Positions 21,424-30,524 of a stretch of DNA of 37,681 nucleotides are shown here, one piece after another (position 1 is the first letter of the stretch; each line of letters starts with the position of its first letter). A program made the translations under genes and the position numbers. Below the pieces are notes generated by a model. It saw only the letters and a program-made list of their open reading frames with translations. It ran no database searches and was not told where the DNA came from. The stretch covers positions 1 through 37,681 of the forward strand of contig JAEWOH010000020.1 in the NCBI GenBank assembly GCA_023460955.1, given 5' to 3'. Source of the DNA: Bacillota bacterium (lineage in GTDB: Bacteria; Bacillota; Clostridia; Acetivibrionales; DSM-1351).

Positions 21424-24063
21424 TTATTTAATCTGTGCTTCAATTACAGGAATTGCAGCTTTGAGAGCATCATTGATCTTTGATGCATCCTTTCCGCCAG
21501 CCTGAGCCATATCAGGACGCCCACCTCCGCCGCCACCGGCAACCTTTGCAACTTCTTTAATTATATTCCCGGAATGCACTCCTTTTGCAAGTACATCCTT
21601 TGTGGCTGTAACTATAAAGCTGACCTTGTCACCATAGTTTGAGGCCAGAACCACAACTCCGGACTCTATTTTGTTTTTGAGCATATCACCTGTATTTCTC
21701 AACCCATCTATGTCGAGGGTATCAAAACGTGCGGTAATTACTTTTACGCTCTTAACTTCCACAGCTTTTGATATAACCTCATCTGCTTCACCGCTGACAA
21801 GCTTGTTTCGGAGTTGTTCAATTTCCTTTTCTGCATTTTTGAGTTCCTGACCAAGAGTTTCAACCTTCTTCAGGCTATCCTGTGGTGAGGTCTTGAGAGC
21901 TTGTGAAACCTCGTTTAAGAGGTTTTCCCTGTCGGCATAGTATCTTATGGCAGCTTCACCTGTCAGGGCTTCTAATCTTCTTACACCGGCTGCCACGCCG
22001 CTTTCTCCTAATATCTTTACAAGGCCGGCCTGAGCGGTGTTCTTCAAGTGAGTACCACCACAGAATTCTACGCTGTAATCCTCAACCTTAACAACTCTTA
22101 CAGTATTGCCGTATTTTTCACCGAATAAAGCCATTGCACCAAGTTTTTTAGCCTCTTCAATAGGCATTTCTTTGATATCGACGTTTATATTTTCAAGTAT
22201 TGCCTGATTTGTCATATCTTCAACCTTTTTCAGTTCTTCAGCCGTCATAGCCGAAAAATGACTAAAGTCAAATCTTAGCTTGTTTGGTTCCACAAGTGAC
22301 CCGGCCTGATGGACATGATCGCCGAGTACAGTTCTTAATGCCCTATGCAGCAGATGAGTTGTAGTATGGTTTCTGCATATTGCAATTCTTCTCTTTGTAT
22401 CAATTTCAGCCTTACATTGATTACCTGTTTCAACAAGACCGCTTTCTACAACACCGGTATGAAGATATTTTCCATCGGCGGTTTTTGTACAGTCATTTAC
22501 CTGAACCTTGCCGTTTTGTGTGGTTAAAGTACCGGTATCTCCCACCTGACCACCGCTTTCGGCGTAGAAAGGTGTTGTGTCAAGTATAACTGTAATTTCG
22601 TCCCCCTCCTGAGCGGTTTCTACTATCTCCCCGTCCTTGACAATATACAGTATTTTAGAGTCTTCAGCAGTTGACTCATAACCTGTAAATACAGTCTTCA
22701 GGCTCTTGTCCAGTTTATCAAACACACTGTCTGCCCAAGCTGAAGTATCTTTGCTGTTATGAGCATCCCTGGCCTTTTTCTTCTGGGCGTCCATTTCTTT
22801 TTTAAAGCCTTCTTCATCTATTCCAAGTCCATTTTCTTCGGCTATTTCTCTTGTAAGATCAAGAGGGAAACCATAGGTGTCGTGCAGCTTAAATACCATT
22901 TCTCCCGGAAGTACGGCTTGCTGCTTTTCCTTTATCTCTGATATAAACTCATTAAGAATAACTATACCTTGATCAACTGTTGCTTCAAAGCGTTCTTCTT
23001 CAATTCTTATTACTTTTTTAATATAATCTGCCTTTTCTGCAAGTTCAGGATATGCATCTTTTGATTCGTTAATTACTACCATCGCAACATCATAAAGGAA
23101 CAGTTTGTTGATGCCGAGAAGTCTTCCATGTCTTGCAGCTCTTCTGAGAAGTCTTCTTAATACGTAACCTCTTCCTTCATTTGACGGAAGAACTCCATCA
23201 CAGATCATCATGGTAGTACTTCTTATATGGTCAGTAATTACGCGAATAGACACATCTGTTTTTTCAGACTTTTTATATTCAACGCCTGCAATTTTACATA
23301 TATAGTTCAATATGTTCAAGACTGTGTCTACTTCAAAAAGATTATCCACTCCCTGAGAAATACATGCGAGTCTTTCAAGACCCATACCTGTGTCTATGTT
23401 TGGGTGGGAGAGTCTTGTATAATTACCCTGTTCGTCTCTGTTGAACTGTGTGAAAACGTTGTTCCAGAATTCCACATAGCGGTCACACTCACAGCCTACC
23501 TTGCAATCAGGGCTGCCGCAACCTTTTTCGGGACCTCTGTCAAAGTAGATTTCAGAACAGGGGCCACAGGGGCCGGTACCATGTTCCCAGAAATTGTCCT
23601 TTTTGCCCATTCTGACTATTCTTTCAGAAGGCAGACCTATATCCTTGTTCCATATTTCAAATGCTTCATCATCATCTTCGTATATTGTTACCCATAGCTT
23701 GTCAACAGGCATCTTCAGATCCTGTGTACAAAATTCCCAGGCCCATGGAATAGCTTCTTTCTTGAAATAATCTCCAAATGAGAAGTTTCCAAGCATTTCA
23801 AAATAGGTTCCATGACGGGCTGTCTTACCAACATTCTCGATATCAGGAGTCCTGATACATTTCTGACAGGTAGTAACCCTTTTTCTGGGGGGTTCTTCTT
23901 GTCCGGTAAAATACGGCTTTAACGGTGCCATACCGGAGTTAATAAGTAACAGGCTGGGGTCATTTTTGGGAACTAATGGAGCACTTGCCATCCTCAAATG
24001 ACCTTTACTTTCAAAAAAGCTGAGATAGCGTTCTCTTAGCTCATTCAATCCTAATTTCTGCAT
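21424..24063 (-). CDS. alaS: Alanyl-tRNA synthetase
   Basis: Class II synthetase of 879 residues that charges tRNA-Ala and edits Ser/Gly mischarges. It begins MQKLGLNELRERYLSFFESKGH. The aminoacylation core has GMAPLKPYFTGQEEPPRKR, CQKCIRTPDIENVGKTARHGTYFEMLGNFSFGDYFK and GLERLACISQG. The editing domain (about 560-710) carries the metal-binding NHTTTHLLHRALR and VEFCGGTHL. A coiled coil and the C-terminal glycine-rich DHHA1 segment (GGGGGGRPDMAQAGGKD) close it. The open frame extends upstream into the leader, but GGAGG five bases before the ATG at 24063 marks the start. Expression is controlled by a T-box leader. Confidence 0.97.
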   Translation of the reverse strand: MQKLGLNELRERYLSFFESKGHLRMASAPLVPKNDPSLLLINSGMAPLKPYFTGQEEPPRKRVTTCQKCIRTPDIENVGKTARHGTYFEMLGNFSFGDYFKKEAIPWAWEFCTQDLKMPVDKLWVTIYEDDDEAFEIWNKDIGLPSERIVRMGKKDNFWEHGTGPCGPCSEIYFDRGPEKGCGSPDCKVGCECDRYVEFWNNVFTQFNRDEQGNYTRLSHPNIDTGMGLERLACISQGVDNLFEVDTVLNILNYICKIAGVEYKKSEKTDVSIRVITDHIRSTTMMICDGVLPSNEGRGYVLRRLLRRAARHGRLLGINKLFLYDVAMVVINESKDAYPELAEKADYIKKVIRIEEERFEATVDQGIVILNEFISEIKEKQQAVLPGEMVFKLHDTYGFPLDLTREIAEENGLGIDEEGFKKEMDAQKKKARDAHNSKDTSAWADSVFDKLDKSLKTVFTGYESTAEDSKILYIVKDGEIVETAQEGDEITVILDTTPFYAESGGQVGDTGTLTTQNGKVQVNDCTKTADGKYLHTGVVESGLVETGNQCKAEIDTKRRIAICRNHTTTHLLHRALRTVLGDHVHQAGSLVEPNKLRFDFSHFSAMTAEELKKVEDMTNQAILENINVDIKEMPIEEAKKLGAMALFGEKYGNTVRVVKVEDYSVEFCGGTHLKNTAQAGLVKILGESGVAAGVRRLEALTGEAAIRYYADRENLLNEVSQALKTSPQDSLKKVETLGQELKNAEKEIEQLRNKLVSGEADEVISKAVEVKSVKVITARFDTLDIDGLRNTGDMLKNKIESGVVVLASNYGDKVSFIVTATKDVLAKGVHSGNIIKEVAKVAGGGGGGRPDMAQAGGKDASKINDALKAAIPVIEAQIK

Positions 24064-24172
24064 ATAATCCTCCATTCCGCCGCTATGCAGCGATACAATT
24101 GTAAAAACCTGCGTGCTTTCCACGCGTTTCTTTATATTGACGCATTTATTTCCGGTTAACTCCCGGACAACA

Positions 24173-24430
24173 AAAAACTCCCATCCCAAAGCCATCATGT
24201 ACAATATGGCTCGTAAGGGACGAGAGATATACTCACGCGGTACCACCCTAATTCCCCATAAAAGGGGCACTTAGTCTGAACGTTAACGCCGTTTATACGT
24301 TCTGTCTTTTTACCGACAAAAAGCTCTGGAACTGCTTCTCCCCACACCTTGTAAGAGCTTCCACCAACCGCTCCCTCTCTGAAACAAAAGCCTAAGGTTA
24401 CTTCTTTCCTTCATTGCCATTTGCATTTCA
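24173..24430 (-). promoter_or_regulatory. T-box leader of alaS
   Basis: The T-box TGGTACCGCG (24236-24245, minus strand) follows GAATTAGGG. The terminator can be built from CTCTCGTCCC and GGGATGGGAG with an inner AGCCAT/ATGGCT stem, followed by TTTTTT (24173-24226). Upstream lies stem I sequence with GGTTGGTGGAAG. A GCA codon in GAAGCAGTT is a candidate alanine specifier, but I could not close stem I confidently. Uncharged tRNA-Ala should relieve termination. Confidence 0.85.
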
Positions 24431-24436
24431 CAAAAA

Positions 24437-24466
24437 ATTATATACAATACTGTAATATCATGTCAA
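24437..24466 (-). promoter_or_regulatory. Promoter of alaS
   Basis: Perfect TTGACA (24461-24466), an 18-base spacer and perfect TATAAT (24437-24442) on the minus strand. The -35 element shares bases with the stop codon of the HAD gene (24463-24465). Confidence 0.8.
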
Positions 24467-25134
24467 GCTTGAATTATCCCACCTGCCCTAATAAAATCAA
24501 CCAACTCCAGTGGTTCTGCAAACAGTACCCGAGCACCTGCTTCAACAAGCTCCTCTCTTTCCCGGAAGCCCCACAATGCCCCGGCTGCAAACATACCTGC
24601 GTTTCTTGCCGAAACCATATCTCCGCCTGAGTCCCCAAGATAAATAACTTTCGAGGGTGATACCCCCATAATACCTGCAGCCTCCAGTAAAGCAGCCGGG
24701 TCAGGTTTTCTTGGTATACCCTCCCGTTCCCCGAATATAACCTCAAAGTACTCTTGTCCGAGAACTTCCTGTACGATTTTCTTCGTAGGTTCATGCGGTT
24801 TATTTGAACAAACAGCCATTTTTATATTCAATTGGTTTAGTATACCCAACAATTCCTGTATGTTATCATATGGCTTTGTTTTGTTAATATAGTTTCTGTT
24901 GTAAATTGTCCTGTAGTCAGCAAGAACTTTATCAATTATGTTATCCGGCGTATCTGAAGGTGTTGCACTTTTAATAAGCTGCCTTACTCCGTTGCCTATT
25001 AATTTTTTGTAAGCAGCTATGGTATGAGTCCCAAAGCCATGTAATGATAATGCTTCATTTGCACTGTCGGCTAAATCCTCCAATGAGTTGATTAGTGTAC
25101 CGTCCAAATCAAAAATAATTGCTTCATATTTCAT
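24463..25134 (-). CDS. HAD superfamily phosphatase, phosphoglycolate phosphatase/PpaX-like
   Basis: 223 residues. Motif I is FDLDGTLINSLEDLADSANEAL with nucleophile D9 and acid/base D11. Motif II is VCSNKPH, motif III is the lysine in GIPRKPDP and motif IV is YLGDSGGDMVSARNAGM. The helical cap between motifs I and II fits the Gph/PpaX subfamily, which dephosphorylates 2-phosphoglycolate, pyrophosphate or other small phosphates. The exact substrate is not determined by these motifs. AGGAGTT lies before the ATG. Same direction as alaS, whose promoter overlaps its stop codon, so the two are separate units with possible read-through. Confidence 0.88.
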   Translation of the reverse strand: MKYEAIIFDLDGTLINSLEDLADSANEALSLHGFGTHTIAAYKKLIGNGVRQLIKSATPSDTPDNIIDKVLADYRTIYNRNYINKTKPYDNIQELLGILNQLNIKMAVCSNKPHEPTKKIVQEVLGQEYFEVIFGEREGIPRKPDPAALLEAAGIMGVSPSKVIYLGDSGGDMVSARNAGMFAAGALWGFREREELVEAGARVLFAEPLELVDFIRAGGIIQA

Positions 25135-25272
25135 AATGAACTCCTATCAGTGTAAACTTTTTATAACTATTATACTTTCATAAACCAGTTTACGTCATTA
25201 AAAATAATATTTTTACTACTTTATTTATTCAATCTGAATATACTCAGGCTATTATGAACATGCTAATTTTAA

Positions 25273-25301
25273 TTGATTCATTTGTCATATTTATGTATAA
25301 T
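25273..25301 (+). promoter_or_regulatory. Predicted promoter of argJ
   Basis: TTGATT (25273-25278), a 17-base spacer and perfect TATAAT (25296-25301). It leaves a 5' leader of about 140 bases before argJ. That leader contains a short ATGTAT/ATACAT repeat but no clear arginine-repressor box. Confidence 0.5.
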
Positions 25302-25446
25302 TACTTACAAAAGACAAGCTTTTCAATATTACTTTGATAAAGCATAACCATGTATCAGGTAGGTTTTTATACATATGTTTAAATATAAATTGGCACGGGC
25401 AATGAATTAAGATTTATCCCTCCCCATGCCGGAAATGGAGATAAAT

Positions 25447-26649
25447 ATGAATGTTATTGAAGGCGGAGTAACAGCTCCAAAAGGATTCACCGCTTCAGGG
25501 GTAGCTTGCGGTATAAAGAAAAATAAAAACAAAGACCTTGCTATAGTATGTTCCGAAGATAACGCCGTAGCATCAGGCGTATTTACTACCAACGTAGTTA
25601 AGGGTCACTCCCTACAGGTTTCAATGGAGCACATTAAGAACGGTATTGCCAGAGCTATTGTTATAAACGCAGGCAATGCAAACGCCTGTGTCGGTGAATC
25701 CGGCTATAAGGATGCAAGAGAAATGACTGAATTAGCAGCCGAGCTTTTGAAATGTAACCCCGAGGATATACTCGTTAATTCCACAGGTGTTATCGGTTCA
25801 AAATTAAATATGCCGTCGGTGAGGTCAGGTATACGATCTGCCGTAAACGCTCTTAATAAAAATGGAAGCTCTGATGCCGAAGAAGCAATAATGACTACAG
25901 ATTTATTAAAAAAGGAAATAGCAGTTGAAATAGAAATCCAGGGTGAAACTGTCCGTATCGGAGGAATGGCAAAGGGTTCAGGTATGATTCATCCAAATAT
26001 GGCAACAATGATCGGAATCATAACAACTGATGCAAACATATCCAGAAGCCTTTTGGATAAAGCACTGAAAACCTGTGTAAAATCTACTTTTAACAGGGTA
26101 TCAGTTGATGGAGATACAAGCGTTTGTGATTCTGTTTTTGTACTTGCCAACGGCTTTGCGGATAATGATGCAATTGTTAAGGATGATTATGAATATTCCA
26201 AATTCGTGGATGCTTTGATGTTTGTATGTACCTATCTTGCCAAGCTGATTGCCAAAGACGGAGAAGGAGCTACAAAACTTATAGAAATCATAGTTGACGG
26301 AGCCGCTGATGAAGAAGATGCTTACAAGGTTATCAGTGCCGTGGCCAAATCACCGCTTGTTAAAACAGCTATTTTCGGTGAAGATGCAAACTGGGGCAGA
26401 ATTATAACAGCTACAGGTTATTCCGGAGCCTCCTTTGACCCAAATCTAACAGATATTCATATCGGAAATATTCTAGTTTGCAGAAACGGTGCTGCAGTTG
26501 ATTTTGATGAAGCCTCTGCAAAGCAGCTGTTAAAACAAAAAGAAATCAGCATTAAAATTAACTTGAAAAAAGGAAAAGTATCCGACCGTATATGGACCTG
26601 TGATTTTTCCTATGATTATGTAAAAATCAACGGAAGCTACAGAAGTTAA
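25447..26649 (+). CDS. argJ: Bifunctional glutamate N-acetyltransferase / ornithine acetyltransferase
   Basis: Carries the acetyl group from N-acetylornithine back to glutamate, so that arginine synthesis runs as a cycle. Some homologues also use acetyl-CoA. About 400 residues of the DmpA/ArgJ fold. The self-cleavage and nucleophile site is MATMIGIITTDA, with the threonine at about 187. IEGGVTAPKGFTASGVACGIK, INAGNANACVG, SFNRVSVDGDT-like TFNRVSVDGDTSVCDS and GEDANWGRI are all present. The frame could start at 25426 or 25435, but the ATG at 25447 has GGAG six bases upstream and begins like other ArgJ proteins. It stands alone; other arginine genes are not in the window, so feedback or repressor control cannot be judged. 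Confidence 0.93.
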   Translation: MNVIEGGVTAPKGFTASGVACGIKKNKNKDLAIVCSEDNAVASGVFTTNVVKGHSLQVSMEHIKNGIARAIVINAGNANACVGESGYKDAREMTELAAELLKCNPEDILVNSTGVIGSKLNMPSVRSGIRSAVNALNKNGSSDAEEAIMTTDLLKKEIAVEIEIQGETVRIGGMAKGSGMIHPNMATMIGIITTDANISRSLLDKALKTCVKSTFNRVSVDGDTSVCDSVFVLANGFADNDAIVKDDYEYSKFVDALMFVCTYLAKLIAKDGEGATKLIEIIVDGAADEEDAYKVISAVAKSPLVKTAIFGEDANWGRIITATGYSGASFDPNLTDIHIGNILVCRNGAAVDFDEASAKQLLKQKEISIKINLKKGKVSDRIWTCDFSYDYVKINGSYRS

Positions 26650-26688
26650 CATTTACCGTTACTATCCTACAAAAACCAACAAAAACAA

Positions 26689-26717
26689 TTGCCGAACTTT
26701 TTTTATACTGTTATAAT
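26689..26717 (+). promoter_or_regulatory. Promoter of cheW-like gene
   Basis: TTGCCG (26689-26694), a 17-base spacer and perfect TATAAT (26712-26717), about 37 bases before the ATG. Confidence 0.65.
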
Positions 26718-26754
26718 GTATTTAATTAAGAGATTATGACAGGGGGTATTGCTG

Positions 26755-27171
26755 ATGTCAACACAATTGGTTTTATTTAAGGTTAATAATGAGGTCTTTG
26801 CCATTAGTATCAACCATGTAAACATTATAGAAAAAGTTAGTGAAATATATAAAGTACCGGACACTCCGGTATATATTGAAGGCTTGATAAACCTCAGAGG
26901 GAAGGTTCATACTGTTTTTAACCTTAGAAAAAAGTTCGGATATGAACCAATTACTTTTGACGAAAACACCCGTATAATCATACTGAATCATGAATCTATG
27001 GTAGGCTTGCTGGTGGATGAGGTATTTGAAATCTTTAGTACCGAGGATTCAAATATCAAGCCGGCACCGGAGCTCATCTCGGGCCTCTCCGGCAAATTCT
27101 TCAGCGGTGTAGTTGAGAAGGACGGCAAGATAGTACTTATACTTGACTTGGATAGACTTTTTGAAAAATAA
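26755..27171 (+). CDS. CheW-like chemotaxis adaptor protein
   Basis: 138 residues making one CheW/SH3-like domain: QLVLFKVNNEVFAISINHVNIIEKVSEIYKVPDTPVYIEGLINLRGKVHTVFNLRKKFG, with the typical GLINLRG turn, then VGLLVDEVFEIF and VVEKDGKIVLILDLDRLF. CheW links chemoreceptors to the kinase CheA at the inner membrane. AGGGGG stands eight bases before the ATG at 26755 (a TTG at 26749 is possible but less well placed). It faces a chemoreceptor gene across a terminator only 57 bases away, suggesting the two work together. No cheA is near, so the kinase must be encoded elsewhere. Confidence 0.92.
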   Translation: MSTQLVLFKVNNEVFAISINHVNIIEKVSEIYKVPDTPVYIEGLINLRGKVHTVFNLRKKFGYEPITFDENTRIIILNHESMVGLLVDEVFEIFSTEDSNIKPAPELISGLSGKFFSGVVEKDGKIVLILDLDRLFEK

Positions 27172-27183
27172 AGATAAAGAAAT

Positions 27184-27224
27184 AAACCGCTCAGTCCGTC
27201 GGAAGGACAGGGCGGTTTTATTTT
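27184..27224 (+). terminator. Terminator between cheW and the chemoreceptor gene
   Basis: AAACCGC (27184-27190) pairs with GCGGTTT (27212-27218), with an inner GTCC/GGAC. It is followed by TTTTATTTTT. It serves cheW and, being nearly symmetric, may also stop the receptor transcript. Confidence 0.75.
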
Positions 27225-27227
27225 TAA

Positions 27228-29276
27228 TCATATTCTGAATATCTGAACTGATTTTTTCAGCTGTGCTGCCATAACATTAAAAGTATTTGAATCCTGATGC
27301 AGCCGATTTACTGATATCAACTGTTCGCGGGTATATTTTTGCACCTGGACGGAATCTTCCGCGATTTCAGAAGCTGCAGCATTGATATGGTTTACAAGCT
27401 GAACCAGATTATCTTTATGTGAGTCAATTTGCAATAAATGCTTATTTATATCGCACATTTGATCATTAATACTTTCTATGTACCCTGTAATCTCAGAAAA
27501 ACTATTTTTTGAATGCTTTACAGAGACATTCTGCAAATCGCTCCCTTCATTCACTTCTTTGTAAGAATCAGTAAGAAGGATTGTATTTTTAACTATATTG
27601 TCAATCATAATTCTAATACTACCTGCCTGAGTATTAGTTTGCTCCGAAAGGTTCTTTATCTCCTGAGCTACCACAGAAAAACCTTTACCGGACTCACCTG
27701 CTCTGGAAGCTTCTATTGTTGCATTCAACGCCAGCAAATGAGTCTGCTTAGCGATGTTTTGTATTGCAGCAGTAATTGTATTTATATGGTTCATCTGGTT
27801 TTTAAGCTGTACTATCACGTCATTCATCACTTTGGTATTTTTCAGATTTAATGCTGAGATGGACTCCAGATTATTAATCTGAGCTTTACCGTAATCAGCA
27901 GATCTATTAAGTAAAACCAAAAAACTATTTACGTTATCGGATAGTTCCTTTGATGTTGCTATTTGATTTGCCAGACTTTGAATCCCCTCAGCTACGTAAT
28001 TTGTATCCACTGCCTGTTTTTTAATATTATTATTTATACGCTCCACAGATCCCCAGGTCTCTTCTGATTGTCCAATGGAACTACATGCTGACTCATACAT
28101 TACACAAGACATGCTTTCAATTTCTTTTGAAGCAGAGCTTATGTCCTTAATAAGGTTTTTAAGATTGGACGCCATAGTGTAAAAGCTTTCACTTAAAAGG
28201 TTGATTTCCAGAATATTAATTTTATTTCGGCTTTGCACCAATTCAAAGCAGCCCTCCTCAATTTTTGACATTTGTTTTGTTAATTCTATTACCGGCTTTG
28301 AAATATGGTTTGAATACACAATTGACACAAGTAAAGTTACAATTAAAGTTCCGAGTATTGCAAAAATTAATAATAAAACATATTCGCGGACAGAGGCCAT
28401 AACGTTTGAGGACTTGGTTTGTGCACAGATTATCCAATCCGAAACATCAGATTTATTCTTATATATAACTTTTTCAATATTTTCATCTACGTATGTGATA
28501 TGATCAGAAGAATTTTTTTCTGAAACATAATCAATCAGACTTTTATCTGTAATTTTAGTTTGTATTCTGTCACTGTTTTGAGGATAAATAATTTCTTTAT
28601 TACTATCTAAAATAATAAACTCATTTTGCCCGGTAAGATCAGCTATAAAGTTAAAGAAGCTATTATAATCCACATAAACAGTAATGATACCCGAAAAAGC
28701 GGCAAGACTTCTTACAGGTTTTGCTAACGGAATGATCAGTCTCTTAAGTTCTTCAGAATAAAAGGGTCTGCCAACTATGAGCTTATCCTTACCATTCTTT
28801 ATTTGATTTAATAACTTCAAGTCATAAAAGTATTTATCTTTATACAGCTTATGATCTCTTGATCCTGATGCAATAATTTTCCCTTTACTGTCACAAAGAT
28901 ACATTGTGGCAATAAGTTTATTTGAGCTATCTACCACATTTTTCATAGAAAGCTGTATATTACTGTAAATTTCATTTTCCAGGTTTCCGGTGTTGTTTAC
29001 TGTCTCTAGAGCCACGAGTAAAGCAGGCTGCGATGAAACCCCTTTAATTACACTGTCAATGCTGTTAAGCTTTACATCAATATTGTTTTTGGCATTATAT
29101 GATGAGGTTTTAATTGTATTCAATGAAATATCGGTTATTTTTCCTATTGTAGATATGTAAGTTGATGAACCAATTGCTATAATCGGTATTAACGTTACAA
29201 TAATTAATACGGCAAGAAGTTGACTTTTTAATGTGTACCCCTTTTGTTTTCTTTTGATTTTTGTAGTAATCTTCAT
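27228..29276 (-). CDS. Methyl-accepting chemotaxis protein with an extracellular Cache-type sensor
   Basis: 682 residues. TM1 spans about 19-42, TM2 about 299-320. Between them lies a 250-residue extracellular domain that reads like a double Cache fold (ATMYLCDSKGKIIASGSRDHKLYKDKYFYD, FYSEELKRLIIPLAKPVRS, GIITVYVDYNSFFNFI). A HAMP linker (about 320-375) and the cytoplasmic signalling hairpin follow, with the tip IAKQTHLLALNATIEASRAGESGKGFSVVAQEI (about 508-540). The tip is typical but has H in place of the usual N. There is no C-terminal pentapeptide for CheR. GGGG precedes the ATG. The ligand is unknown; Cache domains usually bind small organic molecules such as amino or carboxylic acids. 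Confidence 0.92.
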   Translation of the reverse strand: MKITTKIKRKQKGYTLKSQLLAVLIIVTLIPIIAIGSSTYISTIGKITDISLNTIKTSSYNAKNNIDVKLNSIDSVIKGVSSQPALLVALETVNNTGNLENEIYSNIQLSMKNVVDSSNKLIATMYLCDSKGKIIASGSRDHKLYKDKYFYDLKLLNQIKNGKDKLIVGRPFYSEELKRLIIPLAKPVRSLAAFSGIITVYVDYNSFFNFIADLTGQNEFIILDSNKEIIYPQNSDRIQTKITDKSLIDYVSEKNSSDHITYVDENIEKVIYKNKSDVSDWIICAQTKSSNVMASVREYVLLLIFAILGTLIVTLLVSIVYSNHISKPVIELTKQMSKIEEGCFELVQSRNKINILEINLLSESFYTMASNLKNLIKDISSASKEIESMSCVMYESACSSIGQSEETWGSVERINNNIKKQAVDTNYVAEGIQSLANQIATSKELSDNVNSFLVLLNRSADYGKAQINNLESISALNLKNTKVMNDVIVQLKNQMNHINTITAAIQNIAKQTHLLALNATIEASRAGESGKGFSVVAQEIKNLSEQTNTQAGSIRIMIDNIVKNTILLTDSYKEVNEGSDLQNVSVKHSKNSFSEITGYIESINDQMCDINKHLLQIDSHKDNLVQLVNHINAAASEIAEDSVQVQKYTREQLISVNRLHQDSNTFNVMAAQLKKSVQIFRI

Positions 29277-29300
29277 AGTATTTTCCCCGATTTAACTAAT

Positions 29301-29349
29301 AAAAAAACCGTGATACTTATAACAAATTCAGCTTGTAAAAGTACCACGA
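29301..29349 (-). terminator. Terminator of pstS
   Basis: On the minus strand a stem of CGTGGTACTT with AAGTATCACG and an inner TTACAA/TTGTTA-like pairing precedes GTTTTTTT (complement of 29301-29308). It lies 22 bases after the pstS stop. Confidence 0.75.
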
Positions 29350-29370
29350 TTATATTAGTTACCATTTAAT

Positions 29371-30339
29371 TTATTTTATTTTGGCCAATTCTGCATCATA
29401 GTTTTCAAGTGGAATATATCCAACTTCCTTAGAGAGTGTAGCTGCATTATCAAGGTAGTACTTAACAAATGCCTTTACCTGGGGCTGATTCATTTTTGCT
29501 TTGTTTACATATATAAACAGTGGTCTGGATAAAGGGCTGTAAGTCTTATCCTTGATGGTTTGTGCAGTAGGTTCTATTGGACCTTTCCCATCGTCAATTT
29601 TTAAAACCTTTAGTTTATCCATATTTTCCTCATAGTATGCAAATCCAAAATAGCCCATTGCATCCTTGTCACCTGCAATTCCTTGTACAAGAACGTTATC
29701 GTCTTCACTTGGGGTAAAATCTGTTCTTGCTTCCTTTGCCTTTTTGTTGATTTTTTCAGTAAAGAACTCAAAAGTTCCCGAATCTGTACCCGGGCCATAT
29801 AGTTTTAAAGGTTCAGCAGGCCATGAAGGGTTAACATCCTTCCAGGTCTTTACTTTGCTGTCTTTTGCCCATATTTTATTTAGCTCTGCAGTTGTAAGTG
29901 AATCCACCCATGTATTATCTTTATTAACAACTACTGAAATACCATCATAGGCAACTTCCAATTCAATATACTCAATTCCGTTAGCCTTTGCCTTATCGAT
30001 TTCTTCCTGCTTGATTGTTCTTGATGCATCGCAGATATCAATTTCACCTGCAGCAAACTTTTTCATTCCTCCACCGGTTCCGGACATTGCAACTGATACC
30101 TCAACACCCGGCTGTTCATTCTTAAATTCTTCAGCTACAGCCATGGTTACCGGATAAACTGTGCTGGAACCATCGACTACTATTTGTCCGCTGAGTTTCT
30201 GAGCTGATCCTGCCGAATTTTGGGCTTCTCCGGTACTATCCGTATTATTTGTATTATTTCCACAAGCAGCTATGGTAATTGCCATTGCTACTCCTATTGC
30301 CAGTGAACAAAGTCTTTTTAACGCTAATGATTTTTTCAT
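29371..30339 (-). CDS. pstS: Phosphate ABC transporter, substrate-binding lipoprotein PstS
   Basis: 322 residues. The signal peptide ends in the lipobox TIAAC with lipidated C26, then a Ser/Asn-rich spacer. The mature protein binds phosphate outside the membrane and feeds PstC-PstA. It has VDGSSTVYPVTMAVAEEF, VAMSGTGGGMKKFAAGEIDICDASR (S, T and D ligands of phosphate), YGPGTDSGTFEFFTE (R/T/S/D site) and the PLSRPLFIYVN ending. GGAGG stands eight bases before the ATG. It is the last transport gene on the minus strand but has its own Pho box and promoter and is cut off from pstCA by a terminator, so it can be made in excess over the channel, as is usual for binding proteins. Confidence 0.95.
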   Translation of the reverse strand: MKKSLALKRLCSLAIGVAMAITIAACGNNTNNTDSTGEAQNSAGSAQKLSGQIVVDGSSTVYPVTMAVAEEFKNEQPGVEVSVAMSGTGGGMKKFAAGEIDICDASRTIKQEEIDKAKANGIEYIELEVAYDGISVVVNKDNTWVDSLTTAELNKIWAKDSKVKTWKDVNPSWPAEPLKLYGPGTDSGTFEFFTEKINKKAKEARTDFTPSEDDNVLVQGIAGDKDAMGYFGFAYYEENMDKLKVLKIDDGKGPIEPTAQTIKDKTYSPLSRPLFIYVNKAKMNQPQVKAFVKYYLDNAATLSKEVGYIPLENYDAELAKIK

Positions 30340-30428
30340 TTAAAAACCTCCCATTTTTAATCTCAAATTATTATCTGTATGTAAACAAATAACTATAAGT
30401 TTTAATGTATTTGTTTACTACATTTTTA

Positions 30429-30504
30429 ATTATAATTTGGTTATTTAAAGGGAGTATTTGATTTAGGTTAACTTTTGTTAAATGAATATTAAGAACTCTT
30501 AACA
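30429..30504 (-). promoter_or_regulatory. PhoP box and promoter of pstS
   Basis: Four TTAA cores at 30468, 30478, 30489 and 30499 (steps of 10, 11 and 10) lie in TTAACT, TTAAAT, TTAAGA and TTAACA. A perfect TATAAT (minus strand, 30429-30434) lies 34 bases closer to the gene, with no good -35 (ATACTC), as expected for an activated promoter. Response regulator PhoP, encoded at 34911, is the likely binder. Confidence 0.7.
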
Positions 30505-30524
30505 GATATCTATAGAAGAACAAA

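Noticed and set aside
24064..24270. Long N-terminal extension of alanyl-tRNA synthetase
   Set aside because: The frame is open but runs through the T-box terminator. GGAGG and family starts agree on the ATG at 24063.
25302..25446. Arginine repressor box in the argJ leader
   Set aside because: Only a 6-bp ATGTAT/ATACAT pair is present; it does not resemble the ARG-box consensus closely enough.
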